64,000 nt of DNA, taken from assembly GCA_963763305.1 (NCBI GenBank), contig CAVXNP010000001.1, forward strand, positions 434,001 through 498,000, given 5' to 3'. Made by a program: the position numbers and the translations under genes. Source of the DNA: CAVXNP01 sp963763305 (GTDB lineage: Bacteria; Pseudomonadota; Gammaproteobacteria; Xanthomonadales; Rhodanobacteraceae). The notes under the pieces are model-generated. The model ran no database searches, was not told the origin of the DNA, and worked only from the letters and a program-made list of their open reading frames with translations. Shown piece after piece: positions 1 through 9,785 of the stretch; position 1 is the stretch's first letter, and each line of letters opens with the position of its first letter.

Positions 1-768
1 ATCGCGTCGGTCATGCGACTGGACCCAGCCACTGACCTTCTCCAGCGCCTGGTAACGGGTGATGTCAGGGTGGATCGGGGTGACCGAGACGAAGCCGCGG
101 CTGCACGGCGTCGAAATCGGTGCCGGGACCGGCGTCGTCGACGCTGCCGGCCGGGCCGATCCACCAGATCGGCCGACCGCGGGGGTCGGTCTGCTCGATG
201 CACGGCGAGGAACGGATGCCGCTTGCCCAGCCGGGTCACCTCGAATCCGCGGATCTCCGTCCCAGGGACGGTCGGGCACGTTGACGTTGAGAATGGTGTC
301 GGCCGGCAGCGGGTCCACCAGCAGCCGCTGCATCAGCACCAGCACCGCGCTGCGCCGCGGAGGCGTAGTGCTCGCCGGGTGGTCGCGGGTGACCAGCGAC
401 ACGGCGATCGCCGGCAGGCCGAGGAAGCGCCCTCCATCGCCGCCGAGACCGTGCCGGAATAGATCACGTCGTCGCCCAGGTTGGCCGAGTTGTTGATGCC
501 CGACACCACGATGTCCGGCTGCTTGATCGAGCAGGCCCGACAGCGCCAGGTAGCACGCAATCGGTCGGCGTGCCGGCGACCCGGTAGTAGCCGTTGTCCA
601 TCCGGTGGCGCGCGGATCGGCTGCATCCAGCGTCAGCGAGTTGCTGGCACCGGAACGGTCGCGATCGGGCGCCACCACGGTGACTTCGCCGACGGCCTTG
701 AGGTGCTCGGCCAGGATACGGATGCCCGGCGCATCCACGCCATCGTCATTGCTTACCAGGACTCGCAT
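1..768 (-). CDS. surE: 5'/3'-nucleotidase SurE, frame broken many times, runs to left edge
   Basis: SurE is a metal-dependent phosphatase that dephosphorylates nucleoside monophosphates in the cytoplasm. The start at 768 gives MRVLVSNDDGVDAPGI, the family metal-binding N-terminus (NDD), followed by APDRDRSGASNSLTLD. Conserved blocks then continue in changing frames: MDNGYYRVAGTPTDCV, VVSGINNSANLGDDV, YSGTVSAAMEG, RFLGLPAIAVSLV, ADTILNVNVPDRPWD, and near position 40 VTPIHPDITRYQALEK. Roughly nine small indels (insertions and a few deletions) are needed to join them. Nearly the full-length protein (about 255 residues) is present, so this looks like a complete gene read with poor consensus quality and not a decayed one, but that is inference. 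It is divergent from the Smr gene. Confidence 0.88.
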   Translation of the reverse strand, partial: MRVLVSNDDGVDAPGIRILAEHLKAVGEVTVVAPDRDRSGASNSLTLDAADPRATGWTTATTGSPARRPIACYLALSGLLDQAAGHRGVGHQQLGQPGRRRDLFRHGLGGDGGRFLGLPAIAVSLVTRDHPASTTPPRRSAVLVLMQRLLVDPLPADTILNVNVPDRPWDGDPRIRGDPAGQAASVPRRASSRPTPAVGRSGGSARPAASTTPVPAPISTPCSRGFVSVTPIHPDITRYQALEKVSGWVQSHDRRD

Positions 769-973
769 GCTGATCCATCTGAAACGGTTGCCGACACGCG
801 TCGACGGACGGCGCGTTGATCGGACCAGTCTACCGGACCCCACCCCGGGTTTCACGCCGCCTCGCGTCCAACCGCCGCCGTAACCGAAGTGACTCCCGTC
901 GTGGAGGCGACGCATGCCGCATCGGTCGAGCGGCATCGCACACCTGGCATCCGGGCATTGGTAGGATGGCCGC

Positions 974-1519
974 ATGAAACGACGCGCTGCCCCGGTCGTG
1001 TCCGATGAGGACGCCCGCCTGTTCCGCGAGGCGATCGGCCCGCTGCGCGAGCTGGTTCCCGCCGAGGCGGCGCCCGCCCCCGCACGCCCCGATCCGCATG
1101 CGCGCATGTTCGAGGCCGACGAGGCGGCTGTGCCGGGCGAGCTGCTGGACCTCGCATTCGATCCGGGCGTGCTGGAGATCGGCGAAGAGCTCAGTTACCT
1201 GCGCGACGGCTACCCGCCGAAGCTGCTGAGGCAGCTCAAGCGCGGCCAGTTCAGCGTGCAGGACGACATCGACCTGCACCAGATGAATACGGCCGCCGCG
1301 CAGGCGACCATCGCGCAGTTCCTGGCCGACGCCCGCCGTGAGGGCATCCGCTGCGTTCGCATCGTGCACGGCAAGGGACTGCGCTCGAAGGCCGCCGGCC
1401 CGGTGATCAAGCGGCTCACCGATCGCATGCTGCGTCGGCGCGACGACGTCATCGCCTTCGCCTCGGCGCGGCCGGCGCAGGGCGGCACCGGCGCGGTGGT
1501 GGTGTTGCTCAAGCCGTGA
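974..1519 (+). CDS. Smr/MutS2-domain putative DNA endonuclease
   Basis: 181 residues. The C-terminal half is an Smr domain: DLHQM at about 100-104 and VHGKG at about 131-135 are the two conserved motifs. The N-terminal part (AAPAPARPD stretch) is variable, as in the stand-alone SmrA/SmrB-type proteins of gammaproteobacteria. The family nicks or cleaves DNA or, for SmrB, mRNA on collided ribosomes; the substrate of this member cannot be read from sequence. It is transcribed divergently from surE and converges on truD, with the two 3' ends overlapping by 11 bases. Confidence 0.88.
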   Translation: MKRRAAPVVSDEDARLFREAIGPLRELVPAEAAPAPARPDPHARMFEADEAAVPGELLDLAFDPGVLEIGEELSYLRDGYPPKLLRQLKRGQFSVQDDIDLHQMNTAAAQATIAQFLADARREGIRCVRIVHGKGLRSKAAGPVIKRLTDRMLRRRDDVIAFASARPAQGGTGAVVVLLKP

Positions 1520-2525
1520 TCGCAGCCGCCAGCTCGCGCATCACCACCGTGGCGTAGGCGCCGGCCGGCAACTCGAAGCGCACCTCCAGCGTCTCCTCGT
1601 CCAGCCAGCGCCAGGTCAGCTGCTGGGGGAGCAGGCGCAAGGGTCGGCGCTCCTGGTCCATGCGCGCGGCGGCCAGCCCCTCGGCCAGGTCGGTGTCGCG
1701 CGCGGCCACCTCGCGCTCCAGCGCACCGGCCGTCTGCGTGGTCGGCGGCTCGCCCTGCCCCCACAACGGCCCGGACGGGTGGATGTCGCCGCGTGCCAAC
1801 CGCTCGCCCAGCGCCTCGCTGAACGGCTCCGGCCCGAACCACGAGCGCGAGCCGGCCAGCGACCAGATCTCGCCGTCCAGCGGCGTGCCCCAGGCGCCAG
1901 CCTCGACGCGCGCGGCCAGTACGCCGTTGAAGATGTGCGAGCGCGCCGCCGAAAGCAGGAACGAGCGCTTGGAACGGTCGACCCGCCGCCCGCCGAACAT
2001 CGCCCGTGCCTGCGCCACGTTCCCGCCTTCACGGCCGAAACGCTGCTCGCCGAAGTAGTTGGGCACGCCGCCGGCGGCGATCCGCTGCAGCACCTGCTCG
2101 CCGGCCGCGCGATCGCCCTGCACCTGGCGCAGCACCAGCACGAAGCGGTTGCCGCGCAAGGCGCCGCGCTTGAGCTTGCGCGAGTGCCGCTGGGCGGCCA
2201 ACACCTTCACCTCCGGGTGCGGAAACGCAGACCAGTCAGGGTCGGGCTTGCCCGCCAGTTGCACCGAAAAGGCCTGCCGGGTCACCGCGTGCCGGTCCTT
2301 CAGCCCGGCATAGCCGACCGCCACCGGATCGACCCCGGCGAAGCGCGCCAGCTCCCGTGCCACCCAGTCGGTGTTCGCCCCCCGCTTCTCCACCCACAGC
2401 AGCGCATGCTCGCCCTGCCCGTCGGCCTCGTAGCCCAGGATTTCCTCGACCACGAAGTCCTCGGGGGTGGCGCGCAACTGCGCGGTGAGCGGCGGGTTGC
2501 CGTAGGCGTAGGGAAGTTCGGTCAT
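1509..2525 (-). CDS. truD: tRNA pseudouridine(13) synthase TruD
   Basis: TruD converts U13 of tRNA-Glu to pseudouridine. The start chosen at 2525 (MTELPYAYGN) gives 338 residues; an upstream in-frame start adds 22 low-complexity residues not typical of the family. Visible motifs are the catalytic GLKDR with Asp at about 77, the FVVEEIL block near the N-terminus, NYFGEQRFG in the middle and SAARSHIFN after it. Length matches the family (about 340). It follows mgtE after a 181-base gap in the same direction. No defects seen. Confidence 0.95.
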   Translation of the reverse strand: MTELPYAYGNPPLTAQLRATPEDFVVEEILGYEADGQGEHALLWVEKRGANTDWVARELARFAGVDPVAVGYAGLKDRHAVTRQAFSVQLAGKPDPDWSAFPHPEVKVLAAQRHSRKLKRGALRGNRFVLVLRQVQGDRAAGEQVLQRIAAGGVPNYFGEQRFGREGGNVAQARAMFGGRRVDRSKRSFLLSAARSHIFNGVLAARVEAGAWGTPLDGEIWSLAGSRSWFGPEPFSEALGERLARGDIHPSGPLWGQGEPPTTQTAGALEREVAARDTDLAEGLAAARMDQERRPLRLLPQQLTWRWLDEETLEVRFELPAGAYATVVMRELAAAITA

Positions 2526-2706
2526 CGGGGCTTTAGGGCGGCGAGGGGCGAGGGGCGCAGGGGCGAGGCTTGGCGCCGGGCCAGCGTGCAAGTGCGCGCA
2601 TGGCCGGTGACGCCGACATTATCGCAGCCTTGACCGCCACCATGCCGAACGGCGCAACACCGGATGGACCCTGGCTCTTGCTCTTGCGCTTGCTCGCCCC
2701 TCGCCC

Positions 2707-4089
2707 CTACACCAGAAACAGCGTTGCCAGCCCCAGAAAGATGAAGAAGCCGCCGCTGTCGGTCATCGCCGTGATCAGCACGCTCGAACCCAGTGCCGGG
2801 TCGCGCCCGAAGCGGGTCATCAGCATCGGTATGCCTACCCCGCAGAACGCGGCCAGCAGCAGGTTGAGCGTCATCGCGGCGGTCATCACCAGGCCCAGCG
2901 CCAGGTTGCTGTACAGCAGCCAGGCGACCACGCCGATCACCCCGCCCCAGATCAGGCCGTTGAGCAGCGACACCGCCAGTTCCTTGCGCCACAGCCTGCG
3001 TGCGCTGTCGGCGGTGATCTGGTTCAGCGCCAGCGCGCGCACGATCATGGTGATGGTCTGGTTGCCCGAGTTGCCACCGATGCCGGCGACGATCGGCATC
3101 AGCGCAGCCAGCGCTACCAGCCGCTGGATCGAGCCTTCGAACAGGCCGATCACGCGCGAAGCGATGAAGGCGGTGACCAGGTTGATCGCCAGCCACGCCC
3201 AGCGGTTGCGCAACGAGGCCCAGACCGAGGCGAAGATGTCCTCCTCCTCGCGCAGGCCGCCGCGGCTGAGTGCTTCGGCCTCGCCCTCTTCGCGGATCAC
3301 GTCGACCATGGCATCGACCGTGATGCGGCCGATCAGGTGGCCGTTGTCGTCGACCACCGGCGCGGTCACCAGGTCGTAGCGCTCGAACGCCTGCGCCACG
3401 TCGTAGGCGTCGTCGGCCGGGTGGAAGGTGTTGACGTCCGGCGCCATCACCTCGCCGACCATCTTTTCCGGCGGGTTGACCAGCAGCCAGTGCAGCGGCA
3501 GCACGCCGGTGAGCAGGTTGTCCTGGTTGATCACGAACAGTTTGTCGGTCTGCGCCGGCAGCTCGTCGAAACGGCGCAGGTAGCGGAACACCACCTCCAG
3601 GCTGACATCCTCGCGGATGGTCACCATCTCGAAGTCCATCAGCGCGCCGAGCTGGTCGTCCTCCCACGACAGCGCCGACTGCACCCGCTCGCGCTGCTGC
3701 GCGTCGAGGCTGGCCATCAGCTCCGGCAGCACCTCGGTCGGCAGGTCCTCGACCAGGTCGGCCAGCTCGTCGGCGTCCAGCGGCCCGACCGCGGCCATGA
3801 TCTCGCGCTGGTCCATGTCCGCGATAAGCGACTCGCGCACCGCATCGGACACTTCCAGCAGGATTTCGCCGTCACGCGAGGCGCGCACCCGTTGCCAGAT
3901 GGCCAGGCGGTCGTCCAGCGGCAACGACTCCAGGATCACCGCAATGTCGGCCGGATGCATCTCGTCGAGCCGCTGCTGCAGCTCGGCGTGCGCCGCCTGA
4001 TCGGCCTCCTGCCGGTGCAGCAGCTCGATGATCTCTTCGGTCTGCTCGTGCAGGCGGTTGGCCGAGCCGCGGTTCTCGATCTCGCTCAT
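2707..4089 (-). CDS. mgtE: magnesium transporter MgtE
   Basis: Inner-membrane Mg2+ channel of 460 residues from the start at 4089 (MSEIENRGSANRL). Order of domains: helical MgtE N-domain to about residue 135, a pair of CBS domains (for example DKLFVINQDNLLTGVLPLHW and TAPVVDDNGHLIGRI) to about 265, then about five membrane helices. The signature GIGGNSGNQT lies near residue 340. The start is 10 bases after the ispDF stop, so it is probably cotranscribed with that operon. There is no room for a magnesium riboswitch leader directly in front. Confidence 0.95.
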   Translation of the reverse strand: MSEIENRGSANRLHEQTEEIIELLHRQEADQAAHAELQQRLDEMHPADIAVILESLPLDDRLAIWQRVRASRDGEILLEVSDAVRESLIADMDQREIMAAVGPLDADELADLVEDLPTEVLPELMASLDAQQRERVQSALSWEDDQLGALMDFEMVTIREDVSLEVVFRYLRRFDELPAQTDKLFVINQDNLLTGVLPLHWLLVNPPEKMVGEVMAPDVNTFHPADDAYDVAQAFERYDLVTAPVVDDNGHLIGRITVDAMVDVIREEGEAEALSRGGLREEEDIFASVWASLRNRWAWLAINLVTAFIASRVIGLFEGSIQRLVALAALMPIVAGIGGNSGNQTITMIVRALALNQITADSARRLWRKELAVSLLNGLIWGGVIGVVAWLLYSNLALGLVMTAAMTLNLLLAAFCGVGIPMLMTRFGRDPALGSSVLITAMTDSGGFFIFLGLATLFLV

Positions 4090-4099
4090 GGCGTCATGC

Positions 4100-5311
4100 T
4101 CATGCGCGTGCCAGCAGCACGCAGGCCTGCGCCGCGATGCCTTCGCCGCGGCCGGTGAAGCCCAGTCGCTCGGTGGTGGTGGCCTTGATGCTGATCCGGT
4201 CGATCCCGACACCGAGGTCCGCGGCCAGCGCTTCGCGCATCGCTTGCGCGTGCGGGCCGACCTTGGGCGACTCGCCGATCACGGTGACATCCGCGTTTCC
4301 CAGCGTGTAGCCCTGTTCGACCATCAGCGCGGCGGCATGGCGCAGGAAGGTACGGCTGTCGGCATCGCGCCAGCGCGCGTCGGAGGGCGGAAAGTGGCGC
4401 CCGATGTCGCCCAGCGCCAGCGCGCCGAAAATGGCATCGCACAGCGCGTGGATCACCACGTCGCCGTCCGAATGGGCCACCACCCCGTGCACGTGCGGCA
4501 CCCGCACGCCGCCGAGCATCAGATGATCGCCCTCGCCGAATGCGTGCACGTCGAAGCCGTGCCCGATACGCATCATGGACGTGCCTGCTGGCGCGAGTAC
4601 GGGTTCATCGGGCATCTCTCCGGTTCGTGCAAGCAGGAATTCCGCCAGCGCGAAGTCCGCTGCCGTGGTCACCTTGATGTTGTCTTCGGCCCCCTCGACC
4701 AGCAACGGGGCGAAGCCGGCCCGTTCCATGGCCATCGCCTCGTCGCTGACCGCGACGCCGTGGCTGGCCGCGTCGCGAAGCGCCACCGACAGTAGACCGC
4801 GTCGGAACAGTTGCGGCGTGAAGGCCCGCCAGCGCTGCTCGCGCGGCTCGGTCGTGTCGCTGCGACCCTGCGCACCGACGCGCTTGAGCGTATCGCGCAG
4901 CGGCGCACCGAGCAGTCCGCCCCCGGCCGGTACCGCCTGCGCGATCAGCCGGTCGATGTCGGCCAGCCGCACGCAGGGACGGGCAGCATCATGCACCAGC
5001 ACGAACGCGTCGTCATCCAGCACGTCGCCCAGGGCATCCAGACCGGCCAGCACCGAGTCGGCGCGTTCGGCGCCACCGACGGTGACCCGCACCGGCTTGC
5101 CCGCCAGTTCGGCGAGCCCCGGCCAATACGTATCATCGGCACCGAGTACCACCATCAACCCGGCCACCCGCGGATGCGCGGCCAGCCGCTCCAGCGTATG
5201 CAGGATCAATGCGCGGCCGCCCAGCGGCAGGTACTGCTTCGGGCGGTCGCCGCCAACCCGGGTGCCGCGACCCGCCGCCGGCACCACGCACCACAGCCGT
5301 GGCGCGCTCAT
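4100..5311 (-). CDS. ispDF: bifunctional IspD-IspF fusion (MEP cytidylyltransferase / MECDP synthase)
   Basis: 403 residues reading through two isoprenoid enzymes of the MEP pathway. Residues 1 to about 230 are IspD (PAAGRGTRVGGDRPKQYL nucleotide-binding loop; VHDAARPCV; VSDEAMAMERAG). After an 18-residue linker, IspF begins at about 250 (RIGHGFDVHAF, HSDGDVVIH, ATTTERLGFTGRGEGIAA). The two are separate adjacent genes in many gammaproteobacteria, while fusions are known in alphaproteobacteria and Campylobacter. An internal ATG-ATG before RIGHG and the indel-rich nature of this sequence mean a one-base error could have joined two genes; the fusion call is therefore provisional. It overlaps ftsB by 4 bases. 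Confidence 0.88.
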   Translation of the reverse strand: MSAPRLWCVVPAAGRGTRVGGDRPKQYLPLGGRALILHTLERLAAHPRVAGLMVVLGADDTYWPGLAELAGKPVRVTVGGAERADSVLAGLDALGDVLDDDAFVLVHDAARPCVRLADIDRLIAQAVPAGGGLLGAPLRDTLKRVGAQGRSDTTEPREQRWRAFTPQLFRRGLLSVALRDAASHGVAVSDEAMAMERAGFAPLLVEGAEDNIKVTTAADFALAEFLLARTGEMPDEPVLAPAGTSMMRIGHGFDVHAFGEGDHLMLGGVRVPHVHGVVAHSDGDVVIHALCDAIFGALALGDIGRHFPPSDARWRDADSRTFLRHAAALMVEQGYTLGNADVTVIGESPKVGPHAQAMREALAADLGVGIDRISIKATTTERLGFTGRGEGIAAQACVLLARA

Positions 5312-5634
5312 GGCCCGGCGACGTCGCGGCCGGGCGCCCCGGTGGTGGCGGCCGCGGCGGGCTTCTCCACCACCTGGTAGAACGTCTCGCCCGGTTTGAT
5401 CAGGCCCAGCTCGGACCGTGCTCGCGCTTCCACCGCCTGCTCTCCACGCTTGAGGTCGTCCACGTCGGCGGCCAGCGCCTGGTTGCGCTGGCGCAGCCGT
5501 TCATTGTCGGCTTCCTGCTGCTTCACCGCCGTGCGCAAGGTGCGCACTTCAGGCATGCCACCGGCGTCGGACCACAGCTTTACCTGCAGTCCGATCAGCA
5601 GCACGATCAGGATCAGGGCGATCCAGCGCAGCAT
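5308..5634 (-). CDS. ftsB: cell division protein FtsB
   Basis: 108 residues with an N-terminal membrane helix (LRWIALILIVLLIGLQ) followed by a coiled coil (QQEADNERLRQRNQAL) and the conserved GLIKPGETFYQVV ending. FtsB forms the FtsQLB divisome subcomplex in the inner membrane. Position right after eno and before ispD is the classic gammaproteobacterial arrangement. Its last 4 bases overlap the ispDF start (ATGA), indicating translational coupling. Confidence 0.95.
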   Translation of the reverse strand: MLRWIALILIVLLIGLQVKLWSDAGGMPEVRTLRTAVKQQEADNERLRQRNQALAADVDDLKRGEQAVEARARSELGLIKPGETFYQVVEKPAAAATTGAPGRDVAGP

Positions 5635-5652
5635 CGGCGGGCGCCAGGGCGA

Positions 5653-6952
5653 TCAGCCCGGCAGCTTGGCCAGGTTGGGGAACGCGTCGCGACCGGCATA
5701 GCGCGCCGATGCGCCCAGTTGCTCCTCGATCCGCAGCAGCTGGTTGTACTTGGCCACGCGATCGCTGCGGCACAGCGAGCCGGTCTTGATCTGGGTGGCG
5801 GTGGTGGCCACGGCGATGTCGGCGATGGTGGTGTCCTCGGTTTCGCCCGAGCGGTGCGAGATCACCGCCGAATACTTCGCCGCTGTCGGCCATGGCGATC
5901 GCCTCGAGCGTCTCGGAAAGGGTGCCGATCTGGTTCACCTTGATCAGGATCGAGTTGGCGATGTGCTTGTCGATGCCCTCGCGGAAGATGGTCGGGTTGG
6001 TCACGAACAGGTCGTCGCCGACCACCTGCACGCGCTTGCCGATGCGCTCGGTCAGCAGCTTCCAGCCGTCCCAGTCGCCCTCGGCCATGCCGTCCTCGAT
6101 GGTCACGATCGGGTACTGCTTCGTCCAGCCTTCGAGCAGGTCGACGAACTGCGCCGCATCGTACTGCTTGCCCTCGCCGGCCAGGTCGTACTTGCCGTCG
6201 CGATAGAACTCCGAGCTGGCCGCATCCAGACCCAGCAGGATCTGGCTGCCGACCTGGTAGCCGGTCTTGTTGATCGCTTCCAGGATGGTGTCGATGGCCT
6301 CGACGTTGGAGCGCAGGTTCGGCGCGAAGCCGCCCTCGTCGCCCACCGCCGTGCTCAGGCCACGAGCGTGCAACACGCTCTTGAGCGCGTGGAAGATCTC
6401 CGCACCGGCGCGCAGCGCCTCGGCGAAACTGGGCAGGCCCACCGGCAGGATCATGAATTCCTGCACGTCGACGTTGTTGTCGGCATGCGCGCCGCCGTTG
6501 ATGATGTTCATCATCGGCACCGGCAGGCTGCCGGGACGGCCGGCGGCCAGGTACTTCCACAGCGGCTCGCCGCGCGAGGCGGCGACCGCGTGCGCCGCGG
6601 CCATCGACACGCCCAGCAGCGCGTTGGCGCCCAGCCGACCCTTGTTCGGTGTTCCGTCCAGGGCGATCAGCTTGTCGTCCAGGCCCTTCTGGTCGGCCGC
6701 GTCGAAACCGGCCAGCGCCTCGGCAATGGCGCCGTTGACATTGGCCACTGCCTTGCTCACGCCCTTGCCGCCGTAGCGCGACTTGTCGCCGTCGCGCAGC
6801 TCCACCGCCTCGCGCGAGCCGGTGGAGGCGCCACTGGGCACCGCGGCACGGCCGAAGGCGCCATCGGCCAGGGTGACTTCGGCTTCCAGCGTGGGGTTGC
6901 CGCGCGAGTCGAGGATTTCGCGGGCGTGGATGCGGGTGATGGTGGTGGTCAT
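5653..6952 (-). CDS. eno: enolase, frame interrupted once near 5880
   Basis: Enolase interconverts 2-phosphoglycerate and phosphoenolpyruvate and is part of the RNA degradosome in many bacteria. The frame is open from the start at 6952 (MTTTITRIHAREILDSRGNP) through GDEGGFAPN, ILLGLDAASSEFY, VTIEDGMAEGDWDGW and GDDLFVTN. It breaks at 5879-5882, where plus-strand CGCCGC should read CGCGC. The correct frame resumes with SHRSGETEDTTIADIAVA and LCRSDRVAKYNQLLRIEEQL and stops at 5653. Removing one base gives 432 residues, the normal length. An essential glycolytic gene broken by a single C suggests sequence error. Confidence 0.95.
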
Positions 6953-6973
6953 GTGTCGTCCTTTGCCTTTTGC

Positions 6974-7164
6974 GCAGGGTGGGCTTCAGCCCACCGTCGA
7001 TTCAATGGAACATGCTGGTGGGCTGAAGCCCACTCTACGAAAGTCTGCTCCTGGGAGCCTCGACGGTTCGTCGTCGTTTCCGGTACGTCCCCTGCCACTG
7101 GGTAGGGTGGTTTCAGCCCACCATCGGGATCCACGTGCAACCTGCTGGTGGGCTGGAGCCCACC

Positions 7165-7168
<4 letters not shown>
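6974..7168. repeat. two GTAG-type REP palindrome pairs between eno and kdsA
   Basis: Two imperfect inverted pairs. The first spans about 6974-7041 (GGTGGGCTTCAGCCCACC ... GGTGGGCTGAAGCCCACT) and the second about 7101-7168 (GTAGGGTGGTTTCAGCCC ... GGGCTGGAGCCCACCCTAC). Each single unit is a short hairpin preceded by a GTAG head, the hallmark of REP elements mobilised by RAYT transposases. The outermost unit overlaps the kdsA stop codon. The same unit recurs in four larger arrays of the window. Confidence 0.85.
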
Positions 7169-8001
<833 letters not shown>

Positions 8002-8035
8002 GCGTGTGTCCTGTTGCGTTCGCGCCCGGCAACGG

Positions 8036-9709
8036 TCATGCCGTGGCCTGCGCGCTTGCCAGTTGCTCGCCCTTGTGCGCGGCCTTGAACTCGCGCGCGG
8101 CGCGGACGAAGCCGATGAACAGCGGGTGGCCATCGCGCGGGGTGGAGGTGAACTCCGGGTGCGCCTGGCAGCCCAGATACCACGGATGCTGTTGTTGCGG
8201 CAGCTCGACGATCTCCACCAGCAGGTCGTCCATCGACTTGCCGGAGATCACCAGGCCCTGGTCCTCGAACGACTGGCGGTAGCGGTTGTTGAACTCGTAG
8301 CGGTGGCGATGGCGCTCGCGCACCACGTCCTGGCCGTACAGCTCGCGCGCCAGGGTGCCGCTCTTGAGCCGGCATTCCTGCGCGCCCAGCCGCATGGTGC
8401 CGCCCAGGTCCGAGCGTTCGCTGCGCTGCTCGATCTCGCCGCTGGCGGTGGTCCACTCGGTGATCAGGCCGATCACCGGATCGGGCGTATTGCGGTCGTT
8501 CTCGCTGGAGTCGGCCTCGGGCAGGCCGGCCACGTGGCGGGCGAAATCCACCACCGCCGCGTGCATGCCGTAGCAGATGCCGAAATACGGCACACGGTGC
8601 TCGCGCGCATAGCGCGAGGCCAGCACCTTGCCTTCGAAACCGCGCTTGCCGAAGCCGCCCGGCACCAGGATCGCGTCGGCGTCGCCGAGCACCTTGGCCG
8701 CGCCCTCGGCCTCGATCTGCTCCGAATCGATCCAATCCAGGTTGACCCGGGTCTGCTGCTTGATGCCGCCGTGTCGCAGCGCCTCGCCGAGGGACTTGTA
8801 GGCGTCCTTGTGCTCGACGTACTTGCCGACGATGGCGATAGTGACCTCGTCCTTGGGGTGCTCCACCGCATCCACCGTGCGCTTCCAGCTGGACAGGTCC
8901 GCCGGTTGCGCGTCCAGGCCCAGCTTGCGCACCACAATGTCATCCAGACCCTGGTCATGCAGCCACAGCGGGGTCTTGTAGATCACATCCACGTCCGGCG
9001 CGCTGATCACCGCCGCCTCCGGCACGTTGGTGAACAACGCGATCTTGCGGCGCTCCGCATCGGGCAGCGGCTCCTCGCAACGGCACAGCAGGATGTCCGG
9101 CTGGATACCGATCGAGCGCATGTCCTTGACCGAGTGCTGGGTTGGCTTGGTCTTGATCTCGCCGGCGGCCTTGATGTACGGCACCAGGGTCAGGTGCAGG
9201 AACAGCACCTTCTCCGGGCCGTGCTCGACGCGCAGCTGCCGGATCGCCTCCAGGAACGGCAGCGACTCGATGTCGCCGACAGTGCCGCCGATCTCCACCA
9301 GCGCCACGTCGAAACCGCGGGTGGCCTCGTGCACGCAATGCTTGATCTCGTCGGTAATGTGCGGGATCACCTGCACGGTGGCGCCCAGGTAGTCGCCGCG
9401 GCGCTCCTTGCGGATCACGCTCTCGTAGATCTTGCCGGTGGTGATCGAGTTCTTGCCGGTCAGGCGGGTGCGGACGAAGCGCTCGTAGTGGCCCAGGTCC
9501 AGATCGGTCTCGGCGCCGTCGTCGGTGACGTACACCTCACCGTGCTGGAACGGGCTCATCGTGCCCGGATCCACATTGATGTAGGGATCGAGCTTCATCA
9601 TGGTGACCGAGAGCCCGCGCGCCTCGAGGATGGACGCGAGCGACGCTGCCGCGATGCCCTTGCCAAGCGAGGACACCACTCCGCCGGTGACGAAAATCAG
9701 GGGGGTCAT
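8036..9709 (-). CDS. pyrG: CTP synthase
   Basis: 557 residues from 9709 (MTPLIFVTGGVVSSLGKG). The N-terminal synthetase domain carries the GKG phosphate loop and the FQHGEVYVTDDGAETDLDLG block; the C-terminal class-I glutamine amidotransferase has the nucleophile in FGICYGMH and the His/Glu pair in QAHPEFTS. It makes CTP from UTP, glutamine and ATP. First gene of the pyrG-kdsA-eno-ftsB-ispDF-mgtE series, preceded by a repeat-filled spacer. No defects seen. Confidence 0.97.
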   Translation of the reverse strand: MTPLIFVTGGVVSSLGKGIAAASLASILEARGLSVTMMKLDPYINVDPGTMSPFQHGEVYVTDDGAETDLDLGHYERFVRTRLTGKNSITTGKIYESVIRKERRGDYLGATVQVIPHITDEIKHCVHEATRGFDVALVEIGGTVGDIESLPFLEAIRQLRVEHGPEKVLFLHLTLVPYIKAAGEIKTKPTQHSVKDMRSIGIQPDILLCRCEEPLPDAERRKIALFTNVPEAAVISAPDVDVIYKTPLWLHDQGLDDIVVRKLGLDAQPADLSSWKRTVDAVEHPKDEVTIAIVGKYVEHKDAYKSLGEALRHGGIKQQTRVNLDWIDSEQIEAEGAAKVLGDADAILVPGGFGKRGFEGKVLASRYAREHRVPYFGICYGMHAAVVDFARHVAGLPEADSSENDRNTPDPVIGLITEWTTASGEIEQRSERSDLGGTMRLGAQECRLKSGTLARELYGQDVVRERHRHRYEFNNRYRQSFEDQGLVISGKSMDDLLVEIVELPQQQHPWYLGCQAHPEFTSTPRDGHPLFIGFVRAAREFKAAHKGEQLASAQATA

Positions 9710-9785
9710 GGGTTGCAGCCGTGCAGGAAATCGGCATTTTAGCGGGAGAAGCGTCCGGGGGCGAGACGTCGGAACGCAATTGTTC

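Noticed and set aside
4090..4099. A Mg2+ riboswitch before mgtE
   Set aside because: Only 10 bases separate it from ispDF; no leader exists.
5653..6952. Enolase as a real pseudogene
   Set aside because: Essential single-copy-type gene with one extra base and otherwise perfect conservation.
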